A DNA stretch of 64,000 nucleotides from JANXXV01 sp038230275 (GTDB lineage Bacteria > Acidobacteriota > Terriglobia > Bryobacterales > Bryobacteraceae): assembly GCA_038230275.1 (NCBI GenBank), contig JBBRNO010000013.1:23288-87287 (forward strand), in the 5' to 3' direction. Under the pieces are notes generated by a model. The model was not told the DNA's origin, ran no database searches, and saw only the letters and a program-made list of their open reading frames with translations. How positions within the stretch are numbered: position 1 is the first letter of the stretch; the number at the start of each line of letters is the position of its first letter. Of the stretch, positions 15,909 to 25,191 are shown one piece after another. The position numbers were made by a program, and so were the translations under genes.

Positions 15909-18326
15909 GTGATCCGATTCGCAGTCCTGATTCTAACGGCATCCGCTGTCTTTGCCGCTGCCGGCGAGGGTGGTGGTGCGTCCGCGGCCGCGAAGGCGAT
16001 TTTGAACAGAGGCCTTGACGCGCAGGAATGCTACCGTGTCCGGGATCTTGTATTTAACAAAGAAGACATTCGTTTCTATCTCACCGACGGATATCTTATC
16101 TTTGGCAAATCCATTGATGATCAACGGATGTCCGCGGTTTTCACCGCCGACGTAGACGGCGGGGATGGGGAGGTGATTTTATTCCCTCCTCACCGTAGTG
16201 AACGTTTGTCGCTTGCCGCTTTCACCGGTTCGCCCAATCTTGACGAACACATTAACGCCGCGGTGTTTCTGTTCAGTGACGGCACCGGCGAACAGCTTCT
16301 GGCGCAGATCCAGGCGGGCGCGCCGAAAAAATCCCAGGAGATGGGGTTGTTGCTTGCTGAGAAATGGCAACCGGTGGTGAAGAATCTCTCCGGCAGCCTG
16401 GAGATCCGGCTGGTTCAGGATCATCTCTCCGCGCCGGGCAATCGCGAGGGTTTTTTTTTCGCCACCGTGAGCGGCAAAACCCTCAATAATTTTGACCTCT
16501 ACTACGATCCCCGCGCCCGCGAACAGATCACCGTAGGGCAACTGGCGAAGCGGGACAATCGCAACTACTTCGACGTTTGGACCAGCTTCCTTGCGCGCCC
16601 CTGGCGAACACAAGGCCGCGCGCTCTACGCAGAGGATCTGCCGGTAACCGATATTCAGATTGAAGCCACGCTGCAACCGAATCTGCACATGAATGCGGTA
16701 ACGCGAATGACGCTGCTGCCCGGCAAGGCGATCAGCACGGCAATCGCCTTCGATATATCGCGGAGTATGACGGTGACGGCAGCGAAGGTGGACGGCGAGC
16801 CCGCTGAAGTGTTCATGCGCGATTCGTTGCGGGCCAACGCGATCCGCAGTAGTGAGAATGAGATGTTTCTGGTGGTTAGTCCGCACCCCTTGCAGGCGGG
16901 CAAGCAGCACAAGATCGAATTTACGCACGAAGGCGATGTGATTTCGTCCGCCGGAAACGGAGTTTACTACGTTGGTTCGCGAGGCAACTGGTACCCCAAT
17001 CGCGGCAATGGATTCGCACGCTACGATTTAACCTTCCGCTATCCAAAGGCGCTGAACCTGATTACCACCGGAGATTTCGCCGACGAGGAATCCGACGGTG
17101 ACTGGCGCATGGCTAAGCGCAGCATTTCGACACCGATCCGATTTGCGGGCTTCAATCTGGGGCAATACGAGAAGGCGAGTGTCACACGAGCAGGCACAAC
17201 GGTGGAAGTCTACGCGAATCGTAAGGTGGAGGCGGCGTTACAGCAGAAGCCGCAAGATGAGGTGGTAATGCCGCAACCCTTTCCGCGCAACGGTAGAAGG
17301 GCGCCGGATTTTCAGTCGCTGGGCGGTATTGGCCCTTCGCTCCCGAATCCCACGGCGCGGCTTCAGGAATTGGCTAACGAGATTGCGGCGGAAATGGAGT
17401 TCATGTCCGCCAGTTTTGGGCCACCGCCCCTGAAGACGTTGACTGTAACGCCCATTCCCGGCAATTTTGGCCAAGGATTTCCGGGATTGCTGTACCTTTC
17501 CACACTCAGTTATTTGAACGCCAGCGAGCGCCCGGCGTCGCAGCGAAAACCAGCGCTGCAGCTGTTCTATTCCGAGCTACTGCACGCGCACGAGGCCGCG
17601 CATCAATGGTGGGGCAATTTGGTGACTTCGGCGAATTACCAGGACGACTGGTTGATGGAGTCCCTGGCGAATTATTCGGCGCTTCTCTACATCGAGAAAA
17701 AGAAGGGGCGCAAGCCGTTGGAAGAAGTGCTGGCGGAGTATAAGGCGCATTTGCTGGCGAAGGATGCCGCAGGACGCACTCTGGAATCGGCGGGGCCCAT
17801 CATCTGGGGGACGCGCCTTAGCTCTTCCCAGGCGCCTGCTGCCTGGCGGGCCATCACGTACGAAAAGGGATCGTGGATCATTCACATGCTGCGCGGGCGT
17901 CTGGGTGATGACGCGTTTTTGAAGATGCTTTCCGAGCTGACGCGCCGCTATCGTTATCAAACAGTTTCGACCGAACAATTCCGCGCCCTGGCTGCCGAAT
18001 TCGTTCCACCGAAATCGAGTGATCCGAAACTCGAGAATTTCTTTGAGCAGTGGGTCTACGGCACGGGCGTGCCTACCCTGAAGATGGATTACACTACCAC
18101 CGGCCGGCCGCCCGCCGTCAAAATAAGAGGCACGGTGACGCAGACTAACGTGGACGACGATTTTAGCGCCTACATTCCGGTGGAAGTGCAACTGCCGGGC
18201 AAGCAATTGACGACGCGTTGGGTGAAAACATCCAGCGAGCCGGTTCCTTTCCAACTTGATGTGAAACTGTTGCCGGTGCGAGTGACGCTGGATCCAGGCG
18301 GCTCTATCCTGGCCATCCGGAAATAG
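15909..18326 (+). CDS. M1-family peptidase-like exported protein
   Basis: An 805-residue exported protein (signal peptide about residues 1-18). The zinc motif HEAAHQWWGN begins near residue 560 and the third ligand Glu follows in WLMESLANYSALLY, as in M1 (aminopeptidase N/leukotriene A4 hydrolase) enzymes. The usual GAMEN exopeptidase motif is not visible; the equivalent position reads GQGFPGLLYLS, so exopeptidase specificity is doubtful. The N-terminal half is beta-rich and unassigned. GTG start; it is followed 3 bp later by the PLP decarboxylase. Confidence 0.87.
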   Translation: MIRFAVLILTASAVFAAAGEGGGASAAAKAILNRGLDAQECYRVRDLVFNKEDIRFYLTDGYLIFGKSIDDQRMSAVFTADVDGGDGEVILFPPHRSERLSLAAFTGSPNLDEHINAAVFLFSDGTGEQLLAQIQAGAPKKSQEMGLLLAEKWQPVVKNLSGSLEIRLVQDHLSAPGNREGFFFATVSGKTLNNFDLYYDPRAREQITVGQLAKRDNRNYFDVWTSFLARPWRTQGRALYAEDLPVTDIQIEATLQPNLHMNAVTRMTLLPGKAISTAIAFDISRSMTVTAAKVDGEPAEVFMRDSLRANAIRSSENEMFLVVSPHPLQAGKQHKIEFTHEGDVISSAGNGVYYVGSRGNWYPNRGNGFARYDLTFRYPKALNLITTGDFADEESDGDWRMAKRSISTPIRFAGFNLGQYEKASVTRAGTTVEVYANRKVEAALQQKPQDEVVMPQPFPRNGRRAPDFQSLGGIGPSLPNPTARLQELANEIAAEMEFMSASFGPPPLKTLTVTPIPGNFGQGFPGLLYLSTLSYLNASERPASQRKPALQLFYSELLHAHEAAHQWWGNLVTSANYQDDWLMESLANYSALLYIEKKKGRKPLEEVLAEYKAHLLAKDAAGRTLESAGPIIWGTRLSSSQAPAAWRAITYEKGSWIIHMLRGRLGDDAFLKMLSELTRRYRYQTVSTEQFRALAAEFVPPKSSDPKLENFFEQWVYGTGVPTLKMDYTTTGRPPAVKIRGTVTQTNVDDDFSAYIPVEVQLPGKQLTTRWVKTSSEPVPFQLDVKLLPVRVTLDPGGSILAIRK

Positions 18327-18329
18327 AAG

Positions 18330-19730
18330 ATGCTCAGGTTAGAAGAGGCGGAGAGAAGGGCGATCTGGGAGGAACTGGGCCGCCTTCTAGAGAACTACAT
18401 CAGTGTGTTGGATTCGTCGCCGGTGACGCCGGAGCTGAGTCCGGAGAAAATCCGCGCCATGCTTGCGCCTTGCGATTTTCGGCATCCGATGGACGCGGTG
18501 GAAGCGCTGCAACTGGCGGCAAGCGGATTGCAGCAGTATCAGGTGCACACGCCACATCCCCGCTACTTTGGGCTGTTCAATCCGGCGCCCACCACCATGG
18601 GCATTGCCGCCGATGCGCTGGTGGCGGGTTTCAATCCGCAACTGGCTGCCTGGAGCCACAGCCCCTTCGCCGCCGAAGTAGAGCAGCATCTGGTGCGCGC
18701 GCTCGGCTCGCGGTTTGGCTACTCAGCCGGCGCCGTGGATGGAGTCTTCGCGTCCGGAGGGATGGAAGCCAATCACACAGCCATCCTTGCCGCGCTCACG
18801 AACCGCTTCCCGGACTTCGTCACCAAGGGGCTTCGTTCGCTGGAGGCTCAACCTGTTTTCTACTGCTCCTCCGAAAGTCACCACTCCTTTCTCAAAGCGG
18901 CACGGCTGTGCGGATTGGGAATGGATTCCGTGCGGCATATCGCGATAGATGCCCGGCTGCGAATGATACCGGCGGCGCTGCATCAGGCTATCTTGCAGGA
19001 TAGGGAGGACCACTTCGCGCCATTTCTAGTTGTGGGAACAGCGGGCACGACGAACGCCGGCATGATAGATCCGCTGCCAGAGCTCGCCGATATTGCCGAG
19101 GAACACAACCTCTGGTATCACGTGGATGCCGCCTGGGGTGGCGGCGCGGCGTTTGTGCCCGAGCTGCTGCCATTGCTGAACGGCATCGAGCGAGCAGACT
19201 CCATTACCTTTGACGCGCACAAGTGGTTATCTGTGCCGATGGGCGCCGGCCTGTTCCTCACGCGGCACAATACGATTCTTGACCGCACGTTTCGCGTCGC
19301 CACTGCGTACATGCCGAAAGACGCGGCCGGTCTCGATATCGTCGACCCACACTTACACTCGATGCAATGGTCAAGGCGGTTCATCGGGCTGAAGGTGTTT
19401 CTGTCACTGCTCGCGGCCGGATGGGAAGGGTACGCCGAAGCGATTCGGCATCAGACCCGGATGGGTGATCTGCTACGCGAGGGGCTGGCGCGGGCGGGCT
19501 GGGAAATTGTAAATGAAACACTGCTGCCGGTAGTCTGTTTCGCAAAGCCCGGCGCAACCGCTGAAGAGCACCAGCAGATCGTTTCGAAGATCGTTCGTTC
19601 GGGCAAGGCGTGGATTTCCACCACCGTGCTGGGCGGAACGCGAACCGTGCTGCGGGCCTGCATCACCAACTACCGGACACAGGAGAGCGACGTCGCGGCG
19701 TTGATTGACGATCTTTCAGCGCCGGGTTGA
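18330..19730 (+). CDS. PLP-dependent decarboxylase of the aromatic amino acid decarboxylase group
   Basis: A 466-residue group II decarboxylase. The PLP lysine is K298 in SITFDAHKWLSVPMGAG, with the preceding VDAAWGGG loop that holds the pyridine nitrogen. Length and motifs fit aromatic-L-amino-acid or related (tyrosine, tryptophan, glutamate-like) decarboxylases; substrate cannot be told from sequence. Start codon ATG lies 3 bp after the M1 gene stop, and the 3' end overlaps the convergent ArsR gene by 15 bp. Confidence 0.9.
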   Translation: MLRLEEAERRAIWEELGRLLENYISVLDSSPVTPELSPEKIRAMLAPCDFRHPMDAVEALQLAASGLQQYQVHTPHPRYFGLFNPAPTTMGIAADALVAGFNPQLAAWSHSPFAAEVEQHLVRALGSRFGYSAGAVDGVFASGGMEANHTAILAALTNRFPDFVTKGLRSLEAQPVFYCSSESHHSFLKAARLCGLGMDSVRHIAIDARLRMIPAALHQAILQDREDHFAPFLVVGTAGTTNAGMIDPLPELADIAEEHNLWYHVDAAWGGGAAFVPELLPLLNGIERADSITFDAHKWLSVPMGAGLFLTRHNTILDRTFRVATAYMPKDAAGLDIVDPHLHSMQWSRRFIGLKVFLSLLAAGWEGYAEAIRHQTRMGDLLREGLARAGWEIVNETLLPVVCFAKPGATAEEHQQIVSKIVRSGKAWISTTVLGGTRTVLRACITNYRTQESDVAALIDDLSAPG

Positions 19731-20168
19731 AGACCCTCGGTATTCCTCATTTCCCAAGAAATCGCCTAGCTTGTCAAACCGCCGTTCCCAGACCGAACGC
19801 CGCTCGCCGATCCATTCCTCCGCCACCGAAAGCCCCGCCGGATCGATATGGCAAGTGCGCACTCTGCTGGCTTTTTGTGTATGCACCAGCCCACATTCTT
19901 CCAGGATCTGCAGGTGCTGCACCACGGCGGCGAGCGTGATGGCCAGGGGCGTGGCCAAGTGCGAGACCGAAACCGGCCCCTGGCTCAGCTTGTCCACAAT
20001 CCCCCTGCGGGTGGCGTCTCCAAGTGCGTGTTGGACTTGTGCAATCCAAACGACGAAGCTACTGGTGCAGATCGATCGCTTGACTGCTGAGACTGCACAC
20101 TCAGGATGAGCCGCGATGACCCCAAAGCGTGAAGCACCCGGCCAGCAACAGCGCCCACGCCGCTCCAA
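19716..20168 (-). CDS. ArsR-family winged-helix regulator
   Basis: The ArsR DNA-binding core is seen as HALGDATRRGIVDKLSQGPVSVSHLATPLAITLAAVVQHLQIL followed in the wing by GLVHTQKASRVRTCHIDP. No metal-binding Cys pair of the SmtB type is evident, so this is the metal-independent subclass. The frame to 20168 has only a TTG start, and the first 50 residues do not look like ArsR sequence; the true start may be a non-standard codon nearer position 20045. The TTG start would lie inside the 3' end of the PAP2 gene. Confidence 0.78.
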   Translation of the reverse strand: MERRGRCCWPGASRFGVIAAHPECAVSAVKRSICTSSFVVWIAQVQHALGDATRRGIVDKLSQGPVSVSHLATPLAITLAAVVQHLQILEECGLVHTQKASRVRTCHIDPAGLSVAEEWIGERRSVWERRFDKLGDFLGNEEYRGSSTRR

Positions 20169-20760
20169 GCGAGATGCCGCTCACCACGTCAGTCGCGTAA
20201 TGAACACCCAGGTATACGCGCGAGGCTCCAACCAGGATAAACACCACCGATACGGCCAGAAAAATTGCAGTCCTCGCGCCTGAGTGTTGTACATAATGGC
20301 CCGCGATGATCGCGATCGTCAGGTAAAGCGCGGAGGTCGAGACCGAATGTCCACTTGGGTATGAGAATCCCGACACGACGATCAGCCGTTCCGCCTCGGC
20401 TGGCCGAATTCTCTCGATGAGTGCTTTCGTCACGAACGTCAATGCGCCTGCTCCCGCGGAAGCCGCTATCAGCTGAAGGGCGCCCAGCCGGTCGCGCAAC
20501 ACAAGCAGGATCAACAGCGTGAAGATGGAGAACAATACGACCAAGGTGATCGATCCCAGCGCTGTGATGTCCACCGCCGCAGCCGTAAGCCATGGAGTGC
20601 GCTTTCTTGCCACGGCAAGAAGGATCGCGTTGTCCATGGAAACGAATTCTCCCTCCATCAACTCCCTTGTAATCCGGACGAACATCCCGAATGCGAGCGC
20701 GGCCCCGCCCAATGAAAGCTTGAGGCGGCCGGAACTGGCCGAGAACACGCTACGGCTCAT
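20101..20760 (-). CDS. PAP2-family membrane phosphatase
   Basis: A 219-residue integral membrane protein with about five or six helices. The three PAP2 motifs are present: KALIERIRP (KX6RP), YPSGHS (PSGH), and SRVYLGVHYATDV (SRX5HX3D). Members dephosphorylate undecaprenyl pyrophosphate, phosphatidic acid or related lipids at the membrane. It has no obvious partner gene; the ArsR gene is downstream on the same strand. Confidence 0.92.
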   Translation of the reverse strand: MSRSVFSASSGRLKLSLGGAALAFGMFVRITRELMEGEFVSMDNAILLAVARKRTPWLTAAAVDITALGSITLVVLFSIFTLLILLVLRDRLGALQLIAASAGAGALTFVTKALIERIRPAEAERLIVVSGFSYPSGHSVSTSALYLTIAIIAGHYVQHSGARTAIFLAVSVVFILVGASRVYLGVHYATDVVSGISLGAAWALLLAGCFTLWGHRGSS

Positions 20761-20854
20761 GAATACAACCTCCGCAGCGACGCACGACCAATCAAGTTTC
20801 CCATGGCCGGCATAACTGCGAGCGAAGCTTTGCGGTTCTCAAACTCGCTTGCCT

Positions 20855-21667
20855 TCATGGCGCAACCGGAGGCTCCTGGCTGGTGGGAATTCCGGCTAGG
20901 GCGCGATAGAACGCTACCGCACGGTTAACCGCGGAAGACTCATTTCTTGTGGTCAGCCCGTTCGCGTTCTTGCCTGTGCGAACGATGCTGTAGAATCGCC
21001 AGACATTTTCCGATTCACGATCCAGAAAGTAAATAGACTGCATTTCACCCGGGTGATAAAGAGGGATGAAGTGATAACGAACGGTGCTGACATTCTCCAC
21101 GTCGAATACAAGCCGGTACTCAGAAATTTCGGCAATGTGGATTCGGTAGATGGCCTTGCCGGAAAGGTTATCAGCCTGTTCAAAGTAGAGAAGGCTACCT
21201 TGCTTCATCTCATTGGGCTTGAAGTCCTCGCGGTGTTGACCAGACTGTAAGCCGGTCAGAGCGGAGGCCGCCACAATTAATGTCTGCCACTGCTTGTGAG
21301 TGGTGGACCAGTAGCGCATGCCCGCGAGTTCTGAAATTGCACCGGTATGGCGAAGCAAGCCCTCAGCTTCCGAGGTATGGCGAAATCGCGCGACGGTGGT
21401 TACCAAAGTTGTAAAACCCACCGCCATCCATCCGGTGCATAAGGGCGGCTTCCAGTCGCGACCCAAATCGGACTTGCTCCATAACTTGACGGTGGCCGAT
21501 TCATTCAGACCAGGATAGGGCGGAAGCGGGTCCGCTCCGCACGGTGGCTGCGGCCCCACTTGCGCGTAGAGGTGCGCCTGGCAGAGTAGCATTCCCGGTA
21601 ATACGAACCGAACGCGCTGCCAACTCCACGTCCGGAGTATCGGCCCATTACGGGGATCTGCGTTCAT
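20855..21667 (-). CDS. exported protein of unknown function (DUF6675-like)
   Basis: A 270-residue protein with an N-terminal hydrophobic segment (FVLPGMLLCQAHLYA, about residues 22-38) suggesting export, two conserved-looking Cys in PPCGADP and PPLCTGW, and a C-terminal tail. I recall a family of exported proteins with the LWSKSDLGRDW and HREDFKPNEMKQGSLLYF pattern in Acidobacteriota and rhizobia; function is unknown. The start ATG at 21667 gives a long N-terminus, so a start nearer 21600 is possible. It is followed (on the minus strand) by the PAP2 gene. Confidence 0.7.
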   Translation of the reverse strand: MNADPRNGPILRTWSWQRVRFVLPGMLLCQAHLYAQVGPQPPCGADPLPPYPGLNESATVKLWSKSDLGRDWKPPLCTGWMAVGFTTLVTTVARFRHTSEAEGLLRHTGAISELAGMRYWSTTHKQWQTLIVAASALTGLQSGQHREDFKPNEMKQGSLLYFEQADNLSGKAIYRIHIAEISEYRLVFDVENVSTVRYHFIPLYHPGEMQSIYFLDRESENVWRFYSIVRTGKNANGLTTRNESSAVNRAVAFYRALAGIPTSQEPPVAP

Positions 21668-21734
21668 CTCACCATCATAGGATGTTGCCCAAAGCCTGGG
21701 CCCAGAACCGACAATGAATAGAAAAGAGCCTCAA

Positions 21735-23273
21735 CTAGGTGCCCTTCTTCCACGGCAACACGCCCACGCGTGTGGCCCACGTCTCGTAAAGCGCGGCCAT
21801 TCGTCTCACACGCACCGGCTGCGCACTCGCCAGATCATTCAGCTCCGTGCGGTCGGCTTCCAGATCATACAGCTCCCATTGTTCGGGAAAGCGCGATACC
21901 AGCTTCCATTTCCCTTCGCGCACCGCGCGGTTCCCTTCGTGCTCCCAATAGATGGCCTTGTGCCCTTTGCGCTGCTTCCCCTCGAAGATGGGCAGCAGAC
22001 TCACGCCTTCCAGCGGCGTCAGGTCTTTCCCTTTGAATGTTTTCGGATAGGCGACACCGGCCACATCCAGGCACGTGGCCATTAAATCCACCAGGTGCGC
22101 GGGTTGGTGTGAGATGGCATTCTTGCGCTTGATCACCGCAGGCCAGTACGCAATGAATGGAGAAGAGATGCCGCCTTCATGTACCCAGTGCTTGTACAAA
22201 CGGAAAGGCGTGTTGCTCGCATTGGCCCAAGGCAGCCCGTAGCTCATATACGAATCCACTCCACCGGCCGGGACGCTAGGTTTGCCTCGATTGACCTCTT
22301 CTGCGCAGCCGCCGTTATCGGCCAGGAAGAGGATCAACGTATTCTCCTCTTGTCCTAACTCTTTCACCTTCGCCAGCACGCGGCCCACGCTCTGATCCAA
22401 CCGGTCGATCTGGGCTGCGTAAACGGCCATCTTGCGGTCCAGCGCCGGCTTGTCTTCCATGGTGTCCCATGCGGGCGAGGGGCTGTCGCGAGGCGTCAGC
22501 GGCCACTTCGCGTCCACAATGCCCAGCTTGATTTGACGCGCGTGGCGCCGTTTGCGCAGTTCGTCCCAACCGTCCATGTACTTGCCTTCGTACTTTGCGA
22601 TGTCTTCCGGGCGCGCGTGCAGCGGCCAGTGCGGCGCGGTGAATGCCAGATAGAGGAAATAGGGATTTTTGCCGCGGCCGAATTCATCAATCTGCGCCAC
22701 CGCATTATCGGTGAAGGCATCCGTCATGTAAAAGCCGTCACCAGGTTTGTACTCCTGATCGTTCAACGCGAGGTGTGTGCCCGGCTCGGGATGGAAGTAA
22801 TTTGCCGCTCCGCTAATCAGGCCGAAGTAGCGCTCGAATCCCCTGTCGGTAGGCCAATGCGGGCGCTGTTCGCCAACGTGCCACTTGCCGGCCATCCCCG
22901 CGCGGTAACCGCCTTGGCGGATCGCCTCGGCGATGGTCACACACCGATCGTTCAGATAGCCTTGGTAGGCAGGAGTTCCACGGTCTTGAATCATGTGCCC
23001 AACACCCGCCTGGTGACTGTAAAGGCCGGTTAACAGCGATGCGCGCGTGGGGCAGCAGCGGGCGGTGTTGTAGAAATTGGTGAGCCGCATTCCACCGGCG
23101 GCGAGCATATCCAGATTGGGCGTCTCGATCTCCGATCCGAAGCACCCAATATCGGAAAAGCCCATGTCGTCGGCCAGTATCACGATGATGTTCGGGCGCT
23201 TGGCCGCGGCTGGCAGGGGCAGGGAAGCGGCGGCAGCGGCAGTGGTCAATTTCAGGAAGGATCTACGGTTCAT
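21735..23273 (-). CDS. Tat-exported arylsulfatase (sulfatase family S1)
   Basis: A 512-residue sulfatase with a Tat-type leader (RRSFLKL, residues 3-9, then Ala-rich region). The metal-binding LADDMGFSDIG and formylglycine motif C73-x-P-x-R (CCPTRASLLTG) are present; the oxidised Cys is installed by a maturase not found in this window. Sulfatases of this type release sulfate from aryl esters or sulfated glycans. I start at ATG 23273 (MNRRSF) rather than 23297 because the Tat motif begins there. No carbohydrate-degrading partner is adjacent. Confidence 0.92.
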   Translation of the reverse strand: MNRRSFLKLTTAAAAASLPLPAAAKRPNIIVILADDMGFSDIGCFGSEIETPNLDMLAAGGMRLTNFYNTARCCPTRASLLTGLYSHQAGVGHMIQDRGTPAYQGYLNDRCVTIAEAIRQGGYRAGMAGKWHVGEQRPHWPTDRGFERYFGLISGAANYFHPEPGTHLALNDQEYKPGDGFYMTDAFTDNAVAQIDEFGRGKNPYFLYLAFTAPHWPLHARPEDIAKYEGKYMDGWDELRKRRHARQIKLGIVDAKWPLTPRDSPSPAWDTMEDKPALDRKMAVYAAQIDRLDQSVGRVLAKVKELGQEENTLILFLADNGGCAEEVNRGKPSVPAGGVDSYMSYGLPWANASNTPFRLYKHWVHEGGISSPFIAYWPAVIKRKNAISHQPAHLVDLMATCLDVAGVAYPKTFKGKDLTPLEGVSLLPIFEGKQRKGHKAIYWEHEGNRAVREGKWKLVSRFPEQWELYDLEADRTELNDLASAQPVRVRRMAALYETWATRVGVLPWKKGT

Positions 23274-23324
23274 GGGATGGTGCAGAAATGATACCAAGCA
23301 TAGGATCGGCGGATCGGCGTAAGA

Positions 23325-23706
23325 TAGAGAAACCGCATCAAGGAAAACGCTAGAGGTTTTTGGGGGCTTTTCCTTGATGCGGTCGCGCCCATGCTTTTGG
23401 GCTATAAATCCGGCGTCGGTTCGTCCGAACTAACCATGCAATGACCAGGCCCGCGTCCTTCTATCCCGGCCAGCGGCGCCCAAACGTTCACAGAAATCCG
23501 AATCTACGGGAAGATCGATACAGCTTTCAAAGAAGATGCTATCAGGACAAAAAAGTGCCCTCTGGTCCATCTCGCTGTCGGACGAATGAGCGGTACGAAA
23601 CCTAAACACCCGTTCCCGCAAGCACGCTTTCCTTCAGCCCACTCGCTTCTTACCGACTGCTTGCTGCACCAGAGGGGCAGGTTAAAAGAGTAACTCCATC
23701 AATTCG
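23325..23706 (-). ncRNA. putative minus-strand RNA in the 23.3-23.8 kb gap
   Basis: The 553 bp between the sulfatase start and the gene at 23827 hold no convincing protein gene but ordered RNA signals on the minus strand. A sigma70-like promoter (23713-23740) is followed by an 11-bp long-range stem with one bulge (23668-23679 with 23556-23566), an inner 7-bp stem (23658-23664 with 23618-23624) and a run of six U just after the closing stem (23549-23554). A 15-bp perfect hairpin with a T-rich tail lies further on (23333-23382). Two lengths, about 158 or 375 nt, are thus possible. It does not match tmRNA or RNase P motifs I know. A 6S-like architecture is conceivable. Confidence 0.35.
23333..23382 (-). 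terminator. perfect 15-bp hairpin with T-rich tail
   Basis: Arms at 23333-23347 and 23368-23382 are perfectly complementary (CCGCATCAAGGAAAA and its reverse complement) with a 20-base loop. On the minus strand the hairpin is followed by TTTCTCT, consistent with factor-independent termination before the sulfatase gene. It could equally be the structured end of the upstream RNA or a short mobile-element remnant. Confidence 0.5.
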
Positions 23707-23712
23707 TCTTCT

Positions 23713-23740
23713 ATTCTAGCAATCAATCCGCCGAGTGCAA
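23713..23740 (-). promoter_or_regulatory. sigma70-like promoter for the putative RNA
   Basis: On the minus strand, TTGCAC (23735-23740) and TAGAAT (23713-23718) are separated by 16 bp, with predicted initiation near 23706. No minus-strand protein gene starts directly after it except the sulfatase, 430 bp away. Confidence 0.4.
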
Positions 23741-23826
23741 GCAATTTTTAAGCTGATGAAAACAAAAATCTTCGATCTTCCCCAGCACCCTGGATTGGGG
23801 CAGTTGGATGCGAGCGGTGTGTCGCT

Positions 23827-25176
23827 ATGACACACTGTTGGTGGATGCGTGTTCGACTTTTGCTAGGCCTCCTCTTGGCTGGGGCTATGCTTGCCCAAAC
23901 GGCCGACGAAGATTTTAAGATTTATACGGAGCACCCACGTCTGTTGCTGAAGGCGCAACGGCTGAAACTGCTGCACCGCGAAAGCGAACGGCGGTCCCAA
24001 CGCTGGCAGCAACTTGAGGCTCTGGTGCTGGGCAAGGTGCAGATGCCCGAGCCAGGCTTTGCGTCGGCGCTGGTCTATCAAGTGAACGGCGAAGATGGCG
24101 TTGGGCGGCAGGCCATCGCGTGGGCGCTTACTCCGGCGGCGACGGATTTAAGACAACTGGCGCTGGTGTTCGATTGGTGCCAACCGTTGCTGAAGGAGCC
24201 GGAGGCAAAAGCGCTGCGCGCCAAACTGCAAAAGGGGCTTGAGCAGACAGCGAAAGCCTCCGATCTGGCCACCGTGCGATCCAGAGTGTTCGCAGCCATC
24301 GCGGTGGAAGACGAAGCCGCGCTGAAGAGCGCCGTAACGATATGGTGGCGTAAACAGCTCGCCCCTGCGCTGAAGAGTGGATCACGCACCCTCGCCCGCG
24401 CTGAAGTGTATCCCATGTTTGAAATCCTGCATGCGGTCCGCGACACGCTGAACATCGATATGCGGGAGGATGCCGCCAAGTATTTTCAGGAGCTTCCCGC
24501 CTACCTTCTGCTCAGCTACTACCCGGCCGTGTATCCGGCCGCCGAAAACGATTACCGGGTGCCGGTGTACGCCGGGACCAGCGAGCCCGATCTGAAAGCC
24601 GCCGCGTTCTCCCGCGCCGCCGAACTAAGCATTGTGGCCTTCGATCCCAATGCCGTGGAAAGCCAGTTTCTGCAAGGATGGCTGATCCACGACAAGTTTC
24701 TGATGCGCGGCGCGCAGGGCATTTGTTACGAATTCCTTTGGGCGAACCCCTATCAGCCGGGGCTCAGTTATTTCCACATGCCTTTGAAATTTCATGACGC
24801 CAAAAATGGCCGCCTTTTCGTCCGTTCCAGTTGGGACGACGATGCGACGTGGCTGGGTTACTTTGACGGCAAGGTGCAGTTGTTCGAAGACGGCAGAATT
24901 CAGCCGCTGTCGCTGCAGAACCAGAAAGAGCCCACCATGGTTGGCGATAACGCGATTCTCTTAGGCAGTAGCAAATTTAAACTGGACCTGGATGCGGAGA
25001 GTCCGACGTCGTATTTCATCATCGGATTGAAGCCGCACCAGAAGTATTTGATTGAGGCCGATGACGAAGAGCTTACCGAGGACGAAACCGATGCAGGCGG
25101 AATCCTTGCGCTGAACTTCAAGCGGAAGGACAAGATGTCCGTGCGCATCTACGTGAGAACAGGTAAGAATCTATAG
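23827..25176 (+). CDS. exported heparinase II/III-like protein
   Basis: A 449-residue exported protein (signal peptide about residues 6-24). The N-terminal HPRLLLKAQRLKLL is typical of heparinase/alginate-lyase alpha-toroid proteins, and the C-terminal RLFVRSSWDDDATWLGYFDG recalls the heparinase II/III beta-sandwich. Compared with typical members (about 600-750 residues) it is short, and I could not identify the catalytic Tyr/His pair, so lyase activity is uncertain. It would act on acidic polysaccharide outside the cytoplasm. Confidence 0.7.
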   Translation: MTHCWWMRVRLLLGLLLAGAMLAQTADEDFKIYTEHPRLLLKAQRLKLLHRESERRSQRWQQLEALVLGKVQMPEPGFASALVYQVNGEDGVGRQAIAWALTPAATDLRQLALVFDWCQPLLKEPEAKALRAKLQKGLEQTAKASDLATVRSRVFAAIAVEDEAALKSAVTIWWRKQLAPALKSGSRTLARAEVYPMFEILHAVRDTLNIDMREDAAKYFQELPAYLLLSYYPAVYPAAENDYRVPVYAGTSEPDLKAAAFSRAAELSIVAFDPNAVESQFLQGWLIHDKFLMRGAQGICYEFLWANPYQPGLSYFHMPLKFHDAKNGRLFVRSSWDDDATWLGYFDGKVQLFEDGRIQPLSLQNQKEPTMVGDNAILLGSSKFKLDLDAESPTSYFIIGLKPHQKYLIEADDEELTEDETDAGGILALNFKRKDKMSVRIYVRTGKNL

Positions 25177-25191
25177 CGTCAGTAGGACCCG

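Noticed and set aside
23430..23621. 63-codon minus-strand frame in the 23.3-23.8 kb gap
   Set aside because: TTG start, no good ribosome site, no protein-like pattern; the region shows RNA-type inverted repeats instead.
23325..23706. tmRNA or RNase P RNA in the gap
   Set aside because: The length would fit, but the conserved ends and core motifs of these RNAs are absent on both strands.
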